Shown: one piece after another, positions 62,251-64,000 of the stretch
Layout of the letters: each line of letters starts with the position of its first letter
Numbering within the stretch: position 1 is the first letter of the stretch
From: Bryopsis sp. KO-2023
Taxonomy: Eukaryota; Chlorophyta; Ulvophyceae; Bryopsidales; Bryopsidaceae
DNA length: 64,000 bases
Reading direction: 5' to 3'
Assembly (NCBI GenBank): GCA_030272585.1
Contig: BSYQ01000011.1
Span: 2,418,001-2,482,000 of the forward strand
Position numbers and translations under genes: made by a program
The notes under the pieces: model-generated
What the model was told of the DNA's origin: nothing
The model's database searches: none
Seen by the model: the letters and a program-made list of their open reading frames with translations, nothing else

Positions 62251-64000
62251 CTAGTCCATGGAAGATTTTTGACGTAAATACTCCTGCAGCACTTGCTGCG
62301 CATTACCCAAGTGATGTGACGGGAGCCACTGGTCCTCTTCCGATCCGTATCCTTCCCAGGAAACCAAGTACTCTGTCACATTCTTCTTTTTCCGCCGTTT
62401 GGTTCGATGTGTCTTGATCTTTTCGACGATATATTCCTCGACTCCTTCCAACACCACTGGATCTGGAGGTGGAGAAATAGCCCTGGCTGGAAACTCTTCT
62501 GATCCATCTTCAAATGCTTTTAGCTTGGAAACATGAAAAACATCATGTATTTTCCAGTGATTAGGAAGTTCCAACCTGTAAGTTACTGATGTCACAATAT
62601 CAATAATTCTAAAAGGTCCACAAAACTTAGATACCAACTTCCGGCCCATCATTGGCGGTAAAGGTAAATCAGATGTCGACAAAAAGACATACTGATTTAA
62701 TGCAAAACTTGCATCCCTCCGCCCTCGGTTTGCGACAGCCCTCTGTCGCTGTTGGCTTTTCAAAATCGCTTTCCGAGCCAGCTGTAAACTTTTAGCCCAA
62801 ACTGTCCACCATTCATCTGAAACTGGACCTGAGTCTAACAAATCCTGAGGAGATCTGGGATGTTGCCCATAAACCAAATAAAAAGGTGTAAACCCTGTTG
62901 ATGAGTGAACGGATGAGTTATAAGCAAACTCAGCCGCCACTAATTTAGTGTCCCAATCACCCCCTATGGTCGAAATATAAATTCGCAACATGTCTCCGAC
63001 TACTCGATTTGCCCTTTCAGTCATTCCATCAGTTTCAGGATGATATCCCGATGACATGGCTAAACGAGTTCCCGCTAATTCCCACAGTTTTCGCCAAAAC
63101 TGGCCTGTAAAACGAGTATCTCGATCGGAAATAATAGCCTCTGGCAACCCATGATGTCTGAAAATTGTATCAAAGAAAATTTCAGCTACCCCACTAGCTG
63201 TAACTGCAGTAGTGGTGGCTACCAAGTGGATCATTCGACTACAACGGTCGACCATAACCACTAAATAATCATGACCCTTTTGTGTCATAGGTAAAGGTCC
63301 CACAAAATCTAAACAAACTTCTTTCCAGCGTTCGTCTGGAACTGGAATTGGCTGATATAACCCCAATGGTTTTTGAGTGCTAGACTTGTTTTTCTGACAA
63401 CCAACACAAGTTCTAACATATCGTTCGACATCCTCAGTGCATCTAGGCCAATAATATCTTTTTCGAACATTTGCGACAGTCTTGTGCCGCCCAAAATGTC
63501 CAGCCTGATCGTGACATTCAGCCAACACTGTTTGTCTAATTTCTTTGTCCTTTGGAATATACCAAAACCATTTGTCTTTCAGACTATACCATAATTTTGT
63601 GCCATCCCACCTATAACGCGGATCTTTTTCACCAGCTTCCCAATTAGCAATGACTTCTTTGCAATATTCATCCTCTTGATATGCAAGTCTAACCTGTTCT
63701 TGAAAAACTACGCCTGCTCGGACTTTTGCCACAGCGTTTAATTCCATTTCCGACCTTCGACTTAATGCATCTGCAACTGTATTTTCTTTCCCAGGTTTGT
63801 ATTTAATCTCAAAATCAAACTCCTGTAAAGTTTCCATCCACCTAGCCTGTCTACTGGATAATTTAGGCTGCGTCTGAATATATTTCAGCGGAGCGTGGTC
63901 CGTGTGAACCACAAATTTCCTCGCCCCCAAATAATGTCGCCAAGTTTTCAAACAATAGACTATCGCATACAGTTCTTTTTCGTGTGTCGGATAATTCCTT
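62251..64000 (-). CDS. pol: Pol of the outer chromovirus, C-terminal part (RNase H, integrase, chromodomain)
   Basis: The frame is open from the right edge to a stop at 62251, about 580 residues. It begins within RNase H (VVHTDHAPLKYIQTQPKL ... TVADALSRRSEM). The integrase zinc finger follows (HDQAGHFGRHKT ... CVGCQKNK), then the core with LDFVGPLPMT, ISDRDTRFTGQF and the Glu in TDGMTERANRVVGD, then GQHPRSP. A chromodomain ends the protein (YIVEKIKTHRTKRRKK ... YLVSWEGYGSEEDQWLP). Domains and catalytic residues seen are intact, so the copy was probably functional until the inner element landed in the following ORF. Confidence 0.93.
   Translation of the reverse strand, partial: RNYPTHEKELYAIVYCLKTWRHYLGARKFVVHTDHAPLKYIQTQPKLSSRQARWMETLQEFDFEIKYKPGKENTVADALSRRSEMELNAVAKVRAGVVFQEQVRLAYQEDEYCKEVIANWEAGEKDPRYRWDGTKLWYSLKDKWFWYIPKDKEIRQTVLAECHDQAGHFGRHKTVANVRKRYYWPRCTEDVERYVRTCVGCQKNKSSTQKPLGLYQPIPVPDERWKEVCLDFVGPLPMTQKGHDYLVVMVDRCSRMIHLVATTTAVTASGVAEIFFDTIFRHHGLPEAIISDRDTRFTGQFWRKLWELAGTRLAMSSGYHPETDGMTERANRVVGDMLRIYISTIGGDWDTKLVAAEFAYNSSVHSSTGFTPFYLVYGQHPRSPQDLLDSGPVSDEWWTVWAKSLQLARKAILKSQQRQRAVANRGRRDASFALNQYVFLSTSDLPLPPMMGRKLVSKFCGPFRIIDIVTSVTYRLELPNHWKIHDVFHVSKLKAFEDGSEEFPARAISPPPDPVVLEGVEEYIVEKIKTHRTKRRKKKNVTEYLVSWEGYGSEEDQWLPSHHLGNAQQVLQEYLRQKSSMD

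Larger units (their letters stand above)
61517..64000 (-). mobile_element. outer Ty3/gypsy chromovirus, part inside window
   Basis: The minus-strand element enters from the right edge (pol), continues through its third ORF, is split by the inner element, and resumes at 51883 down to at least 51499. Its 5' LTR, gag and most of RT are outside the window. Codon and base composition are more AT-rich than in the inner element, so the two are different families. Confidence 0.88.

Noticed and set aside
1-64000. CRISPR arrays, operons, Shine-Dalgarno sites, rRNA or tRNA genes
   Set aside because: The DNA is intron-bearing eukaryotic sequence; no regularly spaced CRISPR-like repeats and no tRNA or rRNA signature were seen by eye.

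Overview
ORGANISM. The window is nuclear DNA of an intron-rich eukaryote, most likely a photosynthetic protist or alga. Genes are split by GT-AG introns of about 100-1100 bp that are full of T, A, C and G homopolymers. The gene set points to a plastid-bearing cell with a polysaccharide-rich surface: UDP-arabinopyranose mutase (RGP), a plant-type nucleotide-sugar transporter, a Golgi sulfotransferase, an F-box/Tubby protein of plant type and a plastid-type protein with a transit-like leader. I cannot place it further: a green-lineage alga and a secondary alga (chromerid, chlorarachniophyte or similar) both fit. Exon structures were assembled by hand from splice sites, reading phase and family resemblance. 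Where all phases close and the total is a multiple of three I give full exon lists. LAYOUT. 1-4.4 kb: a TrhO/UPF0176-type rhodanese gene leaves the left edge, head-to-head with a large organelle-type helical-repeat protein. 6.0-9.6 kb (-): plastid-type PPR/membrane/coiled-coil protein. 10.5-20.8 kb: a nucleotide-sugar transporter, and a UDP-arabinopyranose mutase gene present twice as a large inverted repeat. The repeat flanks a TLC-domain gene and a hAT-type MITE with perfect 8-bp target duplications. 23.8-27.6 kb (-): a small tail-anchored J protein and a type II Golgi sulfotransferase. 28.8-34.4 kb (+): a 1273-residue type I membrane protein made of chlamydial Pmp-like repeats. 35.7-37.6 kb (-): a secreted Cys-rich protein with a poly-Glu tail. 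38.0-41.3 kb (+): an Aurora-type kinase. 44.9-48.8 kb (-): an F-box/Tubby protein. 49.9-50.3 kb: a strongly palindromic array of CTGTGCA words. 51.5-64 kb (-): two nested Ty3/gypsy chromoviruses. The inner one is complete and very young (LTRs 387/388 identical, 5-bp TSD) and interrupts the third ORF of the outer one. HOW IT FITS TOGETHER. UDP-arabinopyranose mutase makes UDP-arabinofuranose in the cytosol, and the transporter belongs to a plant family that includes UDP-arabinofuranose importers of the Golgi. The two genes share one divergent upstream region, so this looks like a small physical cluster for furanosyl-arabinose supply, with a Golgi sulfotransferase nearby. The most novel mobile-element feature is a third ORF after pol in both chromoviruses: unrelated-looking proteins with the same plan of N-terminal coiled coil, Cys-rich zinc-finger-like region and basic C-terminus.
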